Shown piece by piece: positions 32,040 through 42,985 of a stretch of 64,000 nt of DNA; positions within the stretch are counted from its first letter, which is position 1, and the number at the start of each line of letters is the position of its first letter. The notes below the pieces were generated by a model. That model saw nothing but the letters and a program-made list of their open reading frames with translations, had not been told where the DNA came from and made no database searches. The stretch comes from Proteles cristata cristata (Eukaryota > Chordata > Mammalia > Carnivora > Hyaenidae): assembly GCA_017311185.1 (NCBI GenBank), contig JAESUZ010000756.1, positions 3,106,903 to 3,170,902 of the forward strand. Direction: 5' to 3'. The position numbers and the translations under genes were made by a program.

Positions 32040-33650
32040 AAAGTGAAAAGGATTAGTCATTCTTGTACAAAAATTAACTCAAAATGGATTACAGGCTTGA
32101 ATGTGCAAGGTAAAACTAGAAAACTCTTAGAAAAATGTAGGAGAAGATTTTCAGGATTCAGAGCTAGACAAAGAGTTCTTAAATTTGACACCAAAACCAC
32201 AATCTGTTATAAAAAAAAACACCTTGATAAATTGAATCTCATCAAAATGAAAACTTTTGTTCTGCAAAAACCCATGTGAAACGTAGGAAAAGACAAGCTA
32301 GAGACTGAGAGAACAAATTTGCAAACCAAATATCTGACAAAGGACTCAGATCTAGAATATGTAAAGAACTCTCAAAATTCAACAGTTACAAAAATGCAAC
32401 TGGAAAATGAGCATAGGACAGGAAGAGACATTTTACTGAAGAGGATATGCATGAAGAGTTGCTTTACATATTAGCCACCAAGAAAATGCAAATGAGAAAC
32501 CTTGGTGAGATGCCACTGCACACCCACCAGAATGGCTGAAACAAAAAGGTGACAACATCAAATACAGGTATGGATGCAGAGAAATGGGATCACTCATAGA
32601 TGGCTGCTGAGAACATACATGACACAGCCATTTTAGGAAACAGTTTGGTAGGTTTTATAAAATTAAATACCCAATGACAATATGATCCAGCAATTGCCTT
32701 CTTGAGAATTTGTCTCAGAGAAATAAAAACATATATACACACAAACATGTGCATGACTCTTCATACCAGCTCTATTCATAATATCCCCAAACCAGAAATA
32801 CCCTAGATGTCCTTTAACTAGTGAGGGTGTTACCAGCTAGACCCCAAGGCATGACATTCACTGCCCATCTACTTGTACTCACTAACCTTTGCTTATGTTT
32901 CTCCTTAAGTTCTTCTTTCTGAAGAAAAGCTTTATCTCTTAACTCTGGGGGATGAAATCGGAAACCACCACTTCAGGTGATGGTGGCTGCCTTGAGAAGA
33001 CCTCCTGCCCACCCAGACCATCCAGACCTTTAGAGCTTAACCCCTAACTCGTGCCTGTGCAGATGGGCCATGGAGGAATGGAATGACCTACAATTACCTT
33101 TACCTCATTATAATACTAAAATCTCCACTTGAGGAGGCCCAGCCACATTTACATGACATGTAATGTATGTATAGGCATGTTTTTTAGGACGCATGTGAGG
33201 CCTTATGCTTGCCTCTACATATGATGACAAGGCTTCCCTATCTAAATAGTCATCCTAACCCGAAACAAAAGGAACCCACTTAACCCTCTCTCTGGGAGTC
33301 ACGGCTTTGGAAACCTTTCCCCACCATCTCCTTATTTTCTGCAAATAAAAGTGTTCTTTGTGTGACAACTCAACCTGGTGTGGCTTCTGACTAACGAAGG
33401 AGTGAATTCATATTGGTTTGGTTATAAGTGGTCAACATGTGACACATATATAGTGTGTAATACTATCCAGAAATGAAAATTAACCAACTATTAGTATATA
33501 CAGCAAATTGATGAATACCTGGGATTGTATTGAGTAGGAAAAAAAAGGCAAAGGTTATATACTGTGTAATTCCATTTATATAACATTTTTGGAAAAAATT
33601 TACACATGGAGAACATATTAGTAGTTGTCAGAAGTTAAGGATATTGAACA
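32040..33650 (+). mobile_element. Old LINE-1 (L1M) ORF2 end and 3' region, split by an LTR-like insertion
   Basis: AAATTAACTCAAAATGGATT near 32069 starts the ORF2 C-terminal part (KINSKWITGLNVQGKTRKLL is visible). AGGAAACAGTTTGGTAGG near 32635 and TAACTAGTGAGG near 32816 are 3' region. The L1 resumes near 33420 with GTGACACATATATAGTGTGT after about 580 bp of foreign sequence. Confidence 0.8.
32828..33410 (+). mobile_element. LTR-like insertion (probable solo LTR)
   Basis: It starts TGTTACCAGCTAGACCCC, has a polyadenylation signal AATAAA near 33345 and a U5-like end (CAACCTGGTGTGGCTTCTGA, CTAACGA). The start and the CTGACTAACG end are near inverted repeats. L1 sequence lies on both sides, so it is a discrete insertion of LTR size. 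The exact end and target duplication are unclear, and the family is not assigned. Confidence 0.55.
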
Positions 33651-33660
33651 TCCCCTATAC

Positions 33661-33945
33661 AAAAAGAAAAAGAAGAAGACGATGACAATGATGATGAAGA
33701 AGAAGAAAAGGGAAGGGAAGGGAAGAGGAGAGGAGAGGAAGAGAGGGGAGGGGAGGGGAGAGGAGGGAAGGGGAAGGGAAGGGAAGGGAAGGGAAGGGAA
33801 GGGAAGGGAAGGGAAGGGAAGGAAGAAGGAAGGGAGGGGAAGGGGAAGGAAGAAGAACGGAAGAGAAGAGAAGAGAAGAGAAGAGAAGAGAAGAGAAGAG
33901 AAGAGAAGAGAAGAGAAGAGAAGAGAAGAGAAAAGAGATAAAAAG
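33661..33945. repeat. Polypurine tract (GAA, GGGAA, GGAAGG and GAGAA repeats)
   Basis: An almost uninterrupted 285-bp purine strand with several repeat units in series. GGGAA repeats around 33766-33822 and GGGGA repeats near 33744-33758 satisfy the simple four-run quadruplex pattern. Long mixed K/R/E/G or L/S/F/P open frames on either strand are artefacts. Confidence 0.97.
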
Positions 33946-34848
33946 AAATGGCTGCTTGCCATCTAGAATATAATCCTCTTTTAAAATATTTTCTTCCAAC
34001 AGGTAACTAGAGAAGTAGCAAACCCAAACCACCTTAACTCAATAAAAGATTTATATGATTAAAGCTCGGCATCCATCCATGCAAGATCTGATTAATTAAG
34101 GATTTGCCCATGTTCTTAACATGTCTTCACCCAAGCATAAGGGATTCACCAAGGCCACTGTACTTGTGGACTGTGAACTCCAATGTGTTCCCAAGTCATT
34201 TGAATTGGTTAAAGCTCTGCTCAGCTCTGCTGCTTAAGTCCATAGATGTCCCTCTAGTTAGAAGCTATCCCCTCTAGGCTTTCTTTTTGGGAAATTTTAG
34301 CTTCATACTTCATTGCATTGTCATTTCTCAAGGCTTCAAACCGATTCTTTTTTCCAGATTTTCTGTTTTTTACTCATTGGGTCTAAGCTATTTAGCCTGC
34401 TGATAGTAGACTAGGAAGTCTCAGTTGCCTTTTTATGTTGATTTTTCTGTAACATATCCCACATTTCCTCTGGAGACTTTCACCCAGGCCACCCCTCATC
34501 AATGCTTCCTCAACAATACAAAATTTTTACTCTTGATACTTGCCCTTGTGAAATCTCAGAATTCTTTGTCTTTACATAGCTTGAACTTATTGTATCCCAC
34601 TTGATTGGAACTTTTTCTGATTGTGATCACTCAGATATTTGAAGTCACTTGCTGTATTATGTCCCAGAACTCAGAGTTGCCGATGAGAACACTGCTTTAT
34701 TAGATGTGAGGAATTTCCTTTCTCTGCTTCTTTTTCCTTTGCTTCTTTGTATCCTTCTCTTCCTCTTCCTTTTCCATATCCTATTTTGTTCTTCCTTCTC
34801 TTCTACTCTACCTTCTCCTTTGTTCATAAGTAGTTCCCTTCTGTTTCT
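33946..34848. other. Unassigned DNA, probably single-copy
   Basis: No interspersed repeat recognised over about 0.9 kb up to a T-rich stretch (34720-34830). No reading frame of note; the T-rich frame at 34649-34885 is low complexity. Confidence 0.4.
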
Positions 34849-34867
34849 CCATGTTACATTTACTATT

Positions 34868-35077
34868 TTTTTAAGTTTATTTTGAGAGAGAGTGTGTGTG
34901 TGTGTGCACACAAGTGGGGGAGGGGCAGAGAGGGTGGAGAGAGACAGAATCTCAAGCAGGCTCTGCCTTTCCTGCGTAGAGCCCAACGAGGGGCTCCATC
35001 TCACAAGCCAAGAGGTCATGACCTGAGCTGAAATTAAGAGTCCATAGCCCAACCCACTAACCCATCCAGTCGCCCTT
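34868..35077 (-). mobile_element. Can-SINE, antisense, older subfamily
   Basis: Flanked by CCATGTTACATTTACTATT (34849-34867) and CCATGGTGCATCTACTATT (35078-35096). It carries a GTGTGTGTG run and a diverged head (AACCCACTAACCCATCCAGT). Confidence 0.9.
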
Positions 35078-35099
35078 CCATGGTGCATCTACTATTGTG

Positions 35100-35409
35100 T
35101 GGATGTTCGTTACCAATGTTCTCTATTCTTACTCCTGTTTTCCAAATTTTTACCTTTATGGTTTCTCATAATAAATTCTGAGGAGCATTTTCAATTTTTA
35201 AGTTTTATCTCTTCTACCGTATTTGTATGTTTCCATTTCAACAATCATATGATTTTCCCTCAGTTTTTCATAGTTTCTTCTTATTATCTTACTATTCCAT
35301 CTTATAGTATTATGTGTTTATTTTAGAAACAACGTAATCTCTTTTACTTAAGAATGTTGATTTTTTTTATGTATCTCTATGTGGTGTTTAAAAACATTTC
35401 TACAAAATA
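35100..35409. other. T-rich unassigned DNA
   Basis: About 300 bp of T-rich sequence with no diagnostic motif. Confidence 0.4.
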
Positions 35410-35520
35410 TTTTCAGTCCATTCCTCAAATAATAGAGACTAATTCCCCTCCTCTTGAGTGTGGGCTGAATTTAATGACTCACTTTCAATGAGGAGAATAT
35501 GGCAGAAGTTGGTGCCAATA
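35410..35520 (+). mobile_element. MLT1 LTR fragment
   Basis: CTAATTCCCCTCCTCTTGAG followed by TGTGGGCTGAATTTAATGAC and GAGAATATGGCAGAAGTTGG follows the U3 part of MLT1C/D-type LTRs in sense orientation. Only about 110 bp remain. Confidence 0.7.
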
Positions 35521-35717
35521 AAATACCAAATTGAACAGTTTACAATCTAGAAGTATAAATGTATACATCCTCAAATCTCATTTATCTGCCCTAATAAGTT
35601 GTGGAATAACTTCTCCATAACAATGATTAAGAACATTTCCAACTTAAATACAAGTTGAAGTATTTTAGAAAGATGACATTTAAAAATAGAGGAACAAGTT
35701 ACTTGGATAGTGAGTTT
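35521..35717. other. Unassigned AT-rich DNA
   Basis: Short AT-rich interval between the MLT1 fragment and a young SINE. No feature recognised. Confidence 0.4.
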
Positions 35718-35733
35718 AAATTACACAAGCTAC

Positions 35734-35966
35734 GGGGCGCCTGGGTGGCTTAGTCGGTTAAGCGTCCGACTTTCACTTAGGTCATGATATCGCGGTTTGT
35801 GGGTTCGAGCCCTGCGTCGGGCTCTGTGCTGACTGCCAGCTCAGAGCCTGGAGCCTGTTTCAGAGTCTGTGATTCCCTCTCTCTCTGACCCTCCCCTGCT
35901 CACGCTGTCTCTCTCTCTCTCCTAGAAATAAATAAAAACATTTAAAAAAAATAAAAATAAATAAAT
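35734..35966 (+). mobile_element. Can-SINE, young subfamily
   Basis: GGCGCCTGGGTGGCTTAGTC head, CTTTCACTTAGGTC, GACTGCCAGCTCAGAGCC and CTCCTAGAAATAAATAAAAA. Exact 16-bp duplications AAATTACACAAGCTAC at 35718-35733 and 35967-35982 indicate recent insertion. Confidence 0.97.
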
Positions 35967-36081
35967 AAATTACACAAGCTACTAAAGGTAGCTTTTATGC
36001 AATCAGGTAAGTTAAACTTTTCTTTTCCAGCAAAGCAAAATTTGCCATAAAGGACAAGGCAGAAAATAAATAACATATTCA

Positions 36082-36348
36082 GGGGCACCTGGGCACCTAG
36101 GTGGTTCAGTTGACTAGGCATCGGACTCTTGATTTCAGCTCAGGTCATGATCTCAGAGTTTGTGGGATTGAGCCCTGCGTAGTGGTCTGTGCTGATAGCA
36201 TGACGCCTTCTTAGGGTTCTCTCTCTCTTCTTCTCTCTCTGTCTCTCCCCTGTTCATGCTTTCTTTCTCTCTCTTTCAGTATAAATAAATAAAATTTAAA
36301 TAAAATAAAACACCAATTTAAAAAATACAAGTGAATGAATGAATGAAT
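36082..36348 (+). mobile_element. Can-SINE, older, with duplicated head and GAAT tail repeat
   Basis: GGCACCTGGGCACCTAGGTGG shows a small duplication of the first head bases. The tail ends in GAATGAATGAATGAATGAAT. Duplications AAATAACATATTCA (36068-36081) and GAATAACATATTCA (36349-36362) flank it. Confidence 0.92.
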
Positions 36349-36584
36349 GAATAACATATTCAATCAGTGGGATATGTGATTCCATGTGGAACAGACAGAC
36401 TCCTGGCTGAAACTGGAATATCTCAGACCTAATGGTAACCATGCCAGTGAGGGTAACAAAGCCTGGATCACCAGCTATCGTGAGACCTTACAGGAGTTCT
36501 TGTTAACCTAGTGGCATGAATTATTAGTTCCTGAATATATGGATATTAACTCACAAGTTTTTGTTCTGTTTTGTTTTAGTATTT

Positions 36585-36710
36585 GCGTGTTTCAGGCACT
36601 GAGCAAGGTGCTAGAGGTACAACTATGAGCAAAAAAATAGACATGGGGGTCTGTTCTGAAACTTATTTTCATGAGAGAAATAGAAACATTAATCAAACAA
36701 TCACATCAAT
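36585..36710 (-). mobile_element. LINE-2 fragment, antisense
   Basis: TTTCAGGCACTGAGCAAGGT, then GCTAGAGGTACAACTATGAGC and AATCAAACAATCACATC follow the reverse complement of the L2 3' terminus. Confidence 0.7.
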
Positions 36711-37246
36711 AATTATTAGACTCAGTCAGCATTTCCCAAACTGGGGAATGCAGAACGTATTAAAAATGAAAATGTATTGATGCAACACCAATAAAAGATC
36801 ATAAGATATAATGTGCAAATGAATGAAAGTAGACAGCAAGAAGTGGTATCAGAGATTACTTAATTACTGTGAGGGGTGATGAAAATTTGATTCATGTGGG
36901 TTTTTTATTCTATAATAGAAAAAAATCCAAATTGTAGCGAGAAAATATTTTATTAAAAACAAGAATAAACAAGATAATAAAATATCACAATACATGTAAA
37001 GAAAATAAGACAAGATATACAGGAATAGACCAGCAAAAACAAAATAGACCACATACATCAATATGATAGTTTGTAAATGCTGCCTATGCATCAGTGCACA
37101 AGCTGAATGTCATTTCTGCATGCATCAGGTGCTCAATCATGCAACATCTTGGCATTCTCTATGACTGCACCCCACTTCTTAAATGGGAGACGATAGCACA
37201 ATAAAGCAAACAAGGATATAAATGTCCTTAACACTTCTTCATACGT
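36711..37246. other. Unassigned AT-rich DNA
   Basis: No gene or clear repeat. The minus-strand 75-codon frame at 36864-37091 is AT-rich noise. Confidence 0.4.
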
Positions 37247-37262
37247 ATATATATCTTAAATA

Positions 37263-37467
37263 CTTTTTTAAAAGTTTATTTATTTTGAGAGACAGAGAGA
37301 ACAAGTGGGGTGGGGTAGAGAGAGAAGGAGAGAGAGAGAACCCCAAGCAAGGTCTACACTGTCAGCACAGAGCCTGACGCAGTGCTCCATCTCAAGAATC
37401 ATGAGATCATGACCTGAGCCGAGATGAAGAGTTGGACACTTAACCAATGAAGCCCCCCAAGTGCCCC
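37263..37467 (-). mobile_element. Can-SINE, antisense
   Basis: TATATATCTTAAATAC (37247-37262) and TATATTTTTAATAC (37468-37481) are likely diverged duplications. The reversed head reads CTTAACCAATGAAGCCCCCC. Confidence 0.88.
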
Positions 37468-37481
37468 TATATTTTTAATAC

Positions 37482-37809
37482 TTTAAACCTATTCCATGAA
37501 TCACTATCTTTTTTTTTTTTTCTGGCTACTCCCTCTCACTCAAGTATTTGTTTTTGGGGGGTTTTTGGACACTCTGCTTAAGTAAAATGGGGAAATCTCT
37601 GGAGGAACATATTTTAACTGTTTATAGAATAATGAGATAATAGAAAGTTAGAAAATGGACCTTGGAGATAATTTTAGTTAAAATCCTTACGACACAAAAG
37701 AGGAAATCCAATGTTTTCAGACAATTGCAGTATTTTGGAGATTAAAAATATCATAAAGAATATCTAAATGGACCTTCTATGGGAATGATGACACTGTACA
37801 TAATTCCTA
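37482..37809. other. Unassigned DNA
   Basis: Contains a T homopolymer near 37511 and a G run near 37554. No gene or assigned repeat. Confidence 0.4.
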
Positions 37810-38200
37810 GTCAGAAATCAGTAGTGTCTGCCTTGAAGTTTTCACTGATACATTCATTTCTGAATTTGTTTACTCAGTAAAGTATTAATGGCCAATTTTT
37901 GTTGTGTTAGAGATAAGGACAAAACTTCAGAAAGCATGGTCTTGGATGCCCTCAACCACTTACAATTTAACAAGGGATCCTCATAGCAATGAGGTCATGC
38001 TTGGCTTACGCTTCAATAGAGGAAAAACATTAAATACTATGGAACTTCAGTTTGGTTAAAAATTAGAGACTCGACATTCAATCTCAAGTTTATAAAATGT
38101 CATGCAGTGTTTGGGATACAGAAGGAAAGCATTCTAGGTAAAAGAACTCATGTTAATAGAGGCATGGAGGTAAACAGCCACCAAGTATTACTGAAACCAA
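37810..38200 (-). mobile_element. Probable LINE-2 fragment, antisense
   Basis: ATTCATTTCTGAATTTGTTT near 37852, GATGCCCTCAACCACTTACA near 37946 and GAAAGCATTCTAGGTAAAAG near 38125 follow the order of reverse-complement L2. Divergence is high. Confidence 0.5.
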
Positions 38201-38731
38201 CATATTCCGCTGGGGCCCATCTAATGTCTTCTTTATTGAATTCTATATTTTTTCCTTTCGATCAAGATAATGAAAGTGTCTGTGGACCCCAGCTGTTTCC
38301 TTGTGCTCCCTTGTAATTCCTCCCTCCCCTTCCACCTTCACACTAACACTAGGCAACCACTGATCTGCTTTCAATCATATATCTTAGTTTACCTTTTCTA
38401 AAATGTTATATATGTGGAATCACACAGTGTATACTCTGATTTCGCCTGGATTCTTTCAATCAGCATCATTATATTGAGATTCATCTATGTAGCTGCATAG
38501 ATCAGCAGTTCATTCTGTTTTATTGCTGAATAGTAGTTCATTATATGGATATACCACAATTTGTTATCCAGTCGCTTATTGTTGGATATTTAGTTTATTT
38601 CCAATTAGGGGCGATTACAAAAACAGCTGCTATAGCAAATTCTGTATGAGTTGCTGTATAAATTTGTGTTTCTATTTGTATCAGTAGGAGGGGAAAAGAT
38701 TGAGTTGGATAGTAGATGTATGTTTACTTTT

Positions 38732-38949
38732 TTACAATTTTTTAAAATGTTTATTTATTTTTGAAAGACAGAGAGACAAAACACGAGCTGGGGAGGAGCA
38801 GAGAGAGACACACACACAGAATATGAAGCAAGCTCCAGGCTTTGAGCTGTCAGCACAGAGCCTGACATGGGGCTTAAACCCACCAACTGTGAGATCATGA
38901 CCTGAGCTGAAGTCAGACCCTTAACTGACTGAGGCACCCAGGCATCCCT
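38732..38949 (-). mobile_element. Can-SINE, antisense, in L1M
   Basis: Duplications AGATGTATGTTTACTTT (38714-) and AGATATATGTTTACCTT (38950-38966) differ by transitions only. The reversed head reads TTAACTGACTGAGGCACCCA. Confidence 0.94.
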
Positions 38950-39459
38950 AGATATATGTTTACCTTAAAAAAAAAAAAAACTTCCAAACTCTTTTCCAAA
39001 ACTTTTATTTATACCATTTTATATCCCTTCCAATTATGTATGAATGTTCTAGTTTTTCATATTCATGCAAATATTTGATATAGTCAGTCTTTAGTTTTGG
39101 ATATCCTACCACATACACAATGACATCTTATAGTTTTGATTTGCTTTTCCCAAATGGCTAATGAAGTTGATCATGTTTTCACGTGCCCATTTGTCATTTA
39201 TAAGATCTCTTAGCTGTTTTATTGTTGGATTATTGCTGATTTTTATCGTTTGAGAGTTCTTTACATATTATAAAGGATCCGGGTCCTTCATCACACACAT
39301 GGTTTGCCACAATTTTCACCTAGTCTGTGATTCGTCTTCTCATTTTCTTAACAGTATTGTTTGAAGGGCATTAAGTTCTTAATTTTAATGAAGTTCAGTG
39401 TGTTAATGTGTTTTTTCATGGGTTGTGCTCTTCATGTTGAGATGAGTTTCATGGGATAA

Positions 39460-39640
39460 GGCAGGGACCAATAAGGTTTGCCTGTAAAAATTCAAATCAT
39501 TTAGACTTTCAGGATATACAGTCTCCGTCATAAATATGTAGCTCTAGTTGTAATGTTCTCACAAAATTTTATTTATTAAAACATAGAATGGGCTATATTT
39601 AGCCCGTAAGCCACAATTTGCTGACTCCCAGCCTAGGTAT
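39460..39640 (+). mobile_element. hAT-Charlie type element (MER58-like), second copy
   Basis: The order AGGTTTGCCTGTAAAAATTC, ACAGTCTCCGTCAT, TTTATTTATTAAAACATAG, then GGGCTATATTTAGCCCGTAA and TTTGCTGACTCCCAGCC matches the same family as 5560, here covering the 3' end. Confidence 0.65.
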
Positions 39641-39776
39641 AGTCTATCTTGGTAAAGTTCCATGTGTAGTTAAAAGAATGTGTATTCTGTTGTGAGAATT
39701 GTTCTCTAAATGCAATTAGATCAAGTTAAGTCTTGATACTATGAAGTCTTCTATAGTCAGACAGTCTTTCTTGCTT

Positions 39777-39791
39777 TTTTTTTTTCAAGAG

Positions 39792-39822
<31 letters not shown>

Positions 39823-39992
39823 AAAGAGAGAGAAAGAATGAGCAGGGGAGGGACAGGAAGACAGAGTCCCTGGCAGGATCTGCACTGTCTGCACACGGCC
39901 CAATGCAAGGCTCAAACTCATGAATAGTGAGATCATGACCTATGCCAAAACCAAGAGTCAGATGCTTAACCATTTGACCCACCCAGGTGCCC
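39777..39992 (-). mobile_element. Can-SINE, antisense
   Basis: Reversed T-rich tail, GA-rich middle and head (TTAACCATTTGACCCACCCA). It lies within L1M. The target duplication is not clear. Confidence 0.9.
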
Positions 39993-40046
39993 CCTCCATA
40001 GTAATTACTAATTTGTCCATTTCTTTTATCAGTTCCCCTTCATGTA

Positions 40047-40938
40047 GAGGCATGAAGATATTGTAAATTCAGTTCCAGACCATGATAATAAATCAAACAT
40101 TAGAATAAAACAAGTCAAATAATTTTTTTGGTTTCTCAGCACATATAAAAGTTATGTTTGCATATAGTCTTTTTTTTCCCCATTTTTAATAGTTTATTGT
40201 CAAGTTGGTTTCCATATAACACGTAGTCTTAATAGTCACTGCAGTCTGTTAAGTATGCAATAGCATTATGTCTGTAAAGACAATGTACATACCTAAAATC
40301 TAAAAACCCTTTACCGCCAAAACAGGTTAACCATCATTTGAACTTTCAGTGAGTCATAATATGTTTGCTGGTAGAAGATTCTACTTCAGGGTCATGGCTG
40401 CTGACTGATCAGGCTGGTGGTTGCTGAACTGGGGAAGCTCTGGCGATTTCCTGAAATAAGAAAACAGTGAACTTTGCCACATATATTGACTCTTTTTTTT
40501 CTTTTCATGAATGATTTCTCTGTAGCACATGATATGGTTTGATGGCATTTTCCCCAGTTAGAACTTTTTTTTCAAAACTGGAGTGAATTCTTTTAAACCC
40601 TGCCACAGCCTTACCAAATAATTCCATGCAACATTCTATATCCTTTGTTGTCATTTCGACAGTCTTCACAACATCTTCCCTAGGAGTGCATTCTCTTTCA
40701 AGAAGATGCTGACCACCATGACAAATATAATTATAATGAAAAAGTTTGAAATATCGTGAGAGTTACCAAAATGCAGTACAGAGACATAAACTGAGCAAAT
40801 GCTCTTGGAAAAAAAAATGGAGCCAATAGACTTTCCTGACAGAAGGTTGCCACAAAATTCCAGTCTGTTAAAAACGAGACAAAACAAAATAATATCTGAC
40901 ATGGAATAAAGAAAAGCACAATGAATGGGGTAAGGCTG
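40047..40938 (-). mobile_element. Tigger1 DNA transposon, internally deleted
   Basis: Left end GAGGCATGAAGATATTG with GGTTCCAGACC-like text (AGTTCCAGACCATGATAATA), and right end AATATCTGACATGGAATAAA to GGTAAGGCTG, correspond to Tigger1 terminal regions. The element lies between TA dinucleotides (40045-40046 and 40939-40940). At under 0.9 kb it lacks most of the transposase gene. The open frames on the minus strand near 40666-40919 are not a transposase. Confidence 0.85.
40171..40223 (-). mobile_element. Ultra-short LINE-1 insertion in Tigger1
   Basis: TTTTTTTTCCCCATTTTTAA then TAGTTTATTGTCAAGTTGG and TTTCCATATAACACG is just the last 40 or so bases of the carnivore L1 3' end plus tail. TAGTCTT flanks both sides, at 40165 and 40224. 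It shows extreme 5' truncation. Confidence 0.85.
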
Positions 40939-41298
40939 TATTTTCTAACTGTGACTGGGTGAAAAACGGTTTAGGATTATGTTCTCCGCTGAATCAACAT
41001 CTTTATCATTATGAAATGATCCCCTTCCTCCCTGGTAATAATCTCTGTTCTAAAATGTACTTTGTTGGACATTAATGTAGTCACTCCAGCTTTCTTTCAA
41101 TTACTGTGAACATGGTTACTTCTTCCATGCTTTTACTTTTAACTTAGTGTGTCTTCATATTTATAGCAGATTTCTTATCGGCAGCATATAATTAGATCTT
41201 GCTCTTTGCCTAATATGACAAGACTTACCTTTTAATTGGAGTGCTGAGAACATTTACACTCAGTGTGTTGTGGGTAGTTGTGTTGAAACCTACTATCT

Positions 41299-41516
41299 TT
41301 TTTTTAGTGTTTTATTTATTTCTGAGAGAGAGAGAGAGAGACAGCATAAGCAGGGGAGGGTCAGAGAGAGAGGGAGACACAGAATCTGAAACAGGCTCCA
41401 GGCTCTGAGCTGGCTGTCAGCACAGAGCCCAACACGGGACTCGAACCCACGAACCGTGAGATCATGACCTGAGCCAATGTCGGACGTTTAACCAACTGAG
41501 CCACCCAGACGCCCCT
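41299..41516 (-). mobile_element. Can-SINE, antisense, in L1M
   Basis: Duplications AAACCTACTATCT (41286-41298) and AAACTACTATCT (41517-41528). Well-preserved body and head (TTAACCAACTGAGCCACCCA). Confidence 0.95.
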
Positions 41517-42769
41517 AAACTACTATCTCGATGTTTGTTTTCTGTCTGTCTAATCTGCTCTTTGCTCTCTTTTTATTCCTTCCCTTGCCTTGTTCTGTAT
41601 TAATGAAATGTCCTTTTATGATTCCATTTTTTAATCTGTAACTACAACTTTTCACTGTATTATATTTACTGTTTCTGATATACAGCTGTAACTTCCACTT
41701 GTTTACTTTTTACTTCCACTTGTACTCATTCTATATTTACGCTACTCTTGTGTATTTTCTTTCCGTGTGTGTTATAAACGTCACAACACATTGTTGCTGT
41801 ATTTGTTATAAGCACTCAATTCTTTTATATAGGTTTAAGTGATTAAAAGGTTTTTATATTTACTCATATAATTATCATTTTCAGTAACTTTCACTGGTTT
41901 TCATAGTTAGAGATTTCTACCATCCATTTCTCCTTCCTTTACCATTTCTTATAATTCAAGTCTGCTAGTAATGAATTCTTTCAGTATTTTATGCCTGAAA
42001 ATGTCATTATTTTACCTTAATTTTTGAAAGCTAATGTCATAGGGTGAAGAATTCTAAGTTGAAAGGGTTTTTTTGATGTTTCGTTTTACTTTTTATTGCC
42101 TTAAAGATGGTCCCACAATCTTGCTTGCGTTGTTCCTGATGAGGAATCTGCTATCTTACTCTTTTACGCTTTAAGTAATGTGTCCTTTTTTTGGTCTGAC
42201 CATTTTTGAAGATTTTCTATTTATCACTAATTTTATGCAAAGTGATTCTTGGGTATCTTGTGTACCTTCATGTATCACGTGCTTGGGATTCATTGAGCTT
42301 CTCGGATCGGTGAGTTTATAGTTCCATGGAATTTAGGGAAAATTTTTATCATTATTTTTCTGGCTTCCTTGGCTTCTCTGAATTCCTAGTCCCATCTCCT
42401 TAACTCAGGGAGGCTCTTGGGCTTTTTCTCTGGGTTCCTTCTCCTGGTACCACTCCTGGAAACTCTTTCCAAGCAGTGAGCTGGGACAATCATAGGCTCA
42501 CCTTACTGGTTTTTCATCTCAGAGGGATCTCTGTCCTTTATCACCTCATATCCAGTGTTTCAAGAAACATTTTATGTAATATTCTGTTCATTTCCTGTGT
42601 TATGGCAGGTGGGAGACAAAATTCAGTCCTTACTAATCCATTGGACCCAGAAGTTGAAGTCCATTCCTGTAGGTTTACCTGTGTCCCTCTTTTATTACTG
42701 GCTTTAAATTTTATTGCATTATGATTGGAGAAGATCATCTGTATGCATTAAACTTTCGAAATTTTCTTA

Positions 42770-42985
42770 AAAACTTTTTTAATGTTTATTTATTTATTTT
42801 GAGAGAGACAGAGAGCATGCACATGAGCAAGGGAGGGGCAGAGTAAAAGGAAGAGAGAAAATCCCAGCAGGCTCCACACTGTCAGGTGGAGCCCCATGTG
42901 GGGCTCAAGCCCACGAAGGGTGAGATCATGACCTGAGCTGAAATCAAGAGCCTGACGCTTAACTATCTGAGTCACCTAGGTGTCC
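42770..42985 (-). mobile_element. Can-SINE, antisense, in L1M
   Basis: Reversed tail AATGTTTATTTATTTATTTT and reversed head TTAACTATCTGAGTCACCTA. It divides the L1M between AACTTTCGAAATTTTCTTAA and CTGAGACTTGTTTTCAGG. Confidence 0.92.

Noticed and set aside
33618..34032. Overlapping 113-125 codon frames on both strands
   Set aside because: They come from the GAA/GGGAA/GAGAA polypurine tract. Low complexity, frames open only because the repeat lacks stops.
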